From Planctomyces sp. (lineage in GTDB: Bacteria; Planctomycetota; Planctomycetia; Planctomycetales; Planctomycetaceae), in contig SXXK01000085.1 of assembly GCA_005791255.1 (NCBI GenBank), positions 1-34,749 of the forward strand: a stretch of DNA of 34,749 nt. Direction: 5' to 3'. Below, piece by piece: positions 33,855 through 34,749 of this stretch (positions within the stretch are counted from its first letter, which is position 1; each line of letters starts with the position of its first letter). The translations under genes and the position numbers were made by a program. Under the pieces are notes generated by a model that was not told the DNA's origin, ran no database searches, and was given only the letters and a program-made list of their open reading frames with translations.

Positions 33855-33884
33855 ACAGAGGCTCATCTCAACAGAGGCTCATCT
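33855..33884 (+). repeat. 14-bp direct repeat containing the Shine-Dalgarno
   Basis: ACAGAGGCTCATCT occurs twice, 16 bp apart, immediately before the start of the YHS-domain gene. The second copy places AGAGG eight bases from the ATG and acts as the ribosome binding site. The first copy is a duplicate, probably arising by slippage. Confidence 0.85.
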
Positions 33885-33885
33885 G

Positions 33886-34671
33886 ATGAATTCCGCTGCT
33901 GCTGCCTTCCTGACCCTGACACTCTGGCTGTGCACCTGCCGGACGGTGTTGTTGTCTGACGAGCAGCCGCAGCATTCTGCACTGGCCGTGCAGCGTGCCG
34001 CCACGGTGCAGCGGATTGGCAGGCCCGGAGAACTGGTGGGGAACTGGCGCGCTGTGCTGCAGGCACGGCGAGGTTCGGGCAATGGTGCCAATGCGGAAGC
34101 AGTCACTGGTACCTGGCAATTCCGTGACTCGGAGGCGGCACTGGTGCTGAAGTTCAGGCCTGGCAGTCGACTGCAGCAGATCCGAATCACAGCTGCAGCG
34201 ATGCCGTCGGAGGGACTGAGGCTGGCGCTGCAGGAGGGTGAGCAGGAGCTGTCACTCGTCGCTGTGCAGCCCGCGCACGCGGATGCAGCAAATGAACGGG
34301 CGGAGTGGATTTTTGAGACAGAAGATGATGCGGTGAAGTCCCGTCGCCTGACCGTTCGCAGGCTCAGCGATATTCGCTGGACGATGCTGCTGGAAGAGCG
34401 TGCCGCAGGTGGCGCTGACTGGCGCCGGATGTTCGAAGTCGGCATGACTCGCGATGGTGAGCGACTGGCGGTGGCCGGGGGCGGGGAGAAGAAATGCGTT
34501 GTCACGGGTGGGCGAGGGACAATTGCCGTGCAGCATGAGGGGAAAACCTGGTATGTGTGCTGCGAGGGATGTCGCCAGGTATTTGAAGATGACCCTGCCG
34601 GCATCCTGAAGAACTATCAGGCAGGCCTTGAGCAGGAGCAGCGGCGGGTTGAGGGTGAGGACCGGCGTTGA
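33886..34671 (+). CDS. Secreted protein with C-terminal YHS-like domain
   Basis: A 261-residue protein with a short N-terminal export signal (MNSAAAAFLTLTLWLCTC). The middle, 45-195, is a beta-rich region of unknown type (LVLKFRPGSRLQQIRITAA). The C-terminal 204-245 segment has CVVTGG, then KTWYVCCEGCRQVFEDDP, with C204 and C225/C226/C229, the layout of YHS/TRASH metal-binding domains that bind copper or zinc. The start ATG has AGAGG eight bases upstream. Downstream of the PaaK-like gene on the same strand, so co-transcription is likely, but no functional link between the two can be shown. The protein is complete within the window. Confidence 0.82.
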   Translation: MNSAAAAFLTLTLWLCTCRTVLLSDEQPQHSALAVQRAATVQRIGRPGELVGNWRAVLQARRGSGNGANAEAVTGTWQFRDSEAALVLKFRPGSRLQQIRITAAAMPSEGLRLALQEGEQELSLVAVQPAHADAANERAEWIFETEDDAVKSRRLTVRRLSDIRWTMLLEERAAGGADWRRMFEVGMTRDGERLAVAGGGEKKCVVTGGRGTIAVQHEGKTWYVCCEGCRQVFEDDPAGILKNYQAGLEQEQRRVEGEDRR

Positions 34672-34749
34672 ATCGGGTCAGGTCGCGGATTTTGATCTCG
34701 GGTTAGGGTTTTCCCTCCCGTATGCCATGCTGTGCTGCTGCTTTACCAA

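Overview
The window comes from a planctomycete chromosome, most likely order Planctomycetales. The evidence is a set of families largely typical of that phylum: two large secreted c-type-cytochrome proteins of the PSCyt1/DUF1549/DUF1553 (PSD1) type, two Tat-exported DUF1501 proteins, a Tat-exported Gfo/Idh/MocA oxidoreductase, and very large secreted amidohydrolases. I cannot name the genus. No rRNA, tRNA, CRISPR array, integrase or transposase was recognised. 22 protein genes or gene remnants account for most of the window.

Layout. (1) 26-2808, minus: a housekeeping translation/secretion cluster ffh-rpsP-trmD; rpsP and trmD overlap in ATGA and rimM, usual between them elsewhere, is absent. 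(2) 3068-6752: a secreted protein of unknown function (minus), a TolC-type outer-membrane lipoprotein (plus) and a small polytopic membrane protein (minus). (3) 6865-13655: a sugar-related block, with a PSD1 cytochrome gene and a GH63-like glucosidase gene on the minus strand, divergent from fucD (L-fuconate dehydratase), whose catalytic residues are all in place. (4) 13716-19454, minus: a secreted beta-helix protein, an apparent remnant of an AlbA_2/Schlafen-type ATP-binding protein beside a 12-G tract, then a tight PSD1-DUF1501 pair. (5) 19777-24595, plus: a 1139-residue two-domain amidohydrolase followed by a 440-residue amidohydrolase-like protein; the first domain of the former and the whole of the latter have lost metal-binding histidines. 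(6) 24606-26811, minus: a metallophosphoesterase and an LhgO-type FAD oxidase. (7) 27107-29942, plus: a Tat-exported Gfo/Idh/MocA oxidoreductase and a second DUF1501 protein. (8) 30048-32183, minus: a 711-residue, mostly disordered Arg/Glu/Asp protein with an 18-bp tandem repeat and a clear intrinsic terminator. (9) 32487-34671, plus: a PaaK-like adenylate-forming enzyme and a secreted protein ending in a YHS-like metal-binding domain.

Functionally, most of the window fits a heterotroph using complex polysaccharides. The exported enzymes (PSD1, DUF1501, beta-helix, amidohydrolases, Gfo/Idh) would act outside the cytoplasmic membrane, while FucD and the glucosidase, which lack signal peptides, would act in the cytoplasm. 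The best candidates for undescribed biology are the PSD1-DUF1501 pair, the amidohydrolase pair with degenerate partner domains, and the large disordered repeat protein with distinctive ends. None of these can be proven a new system from sequence alone. Starts were chosen by eye from Shine-Dalgarno spacing and signal-peptide position, so several may be off by a few codons.
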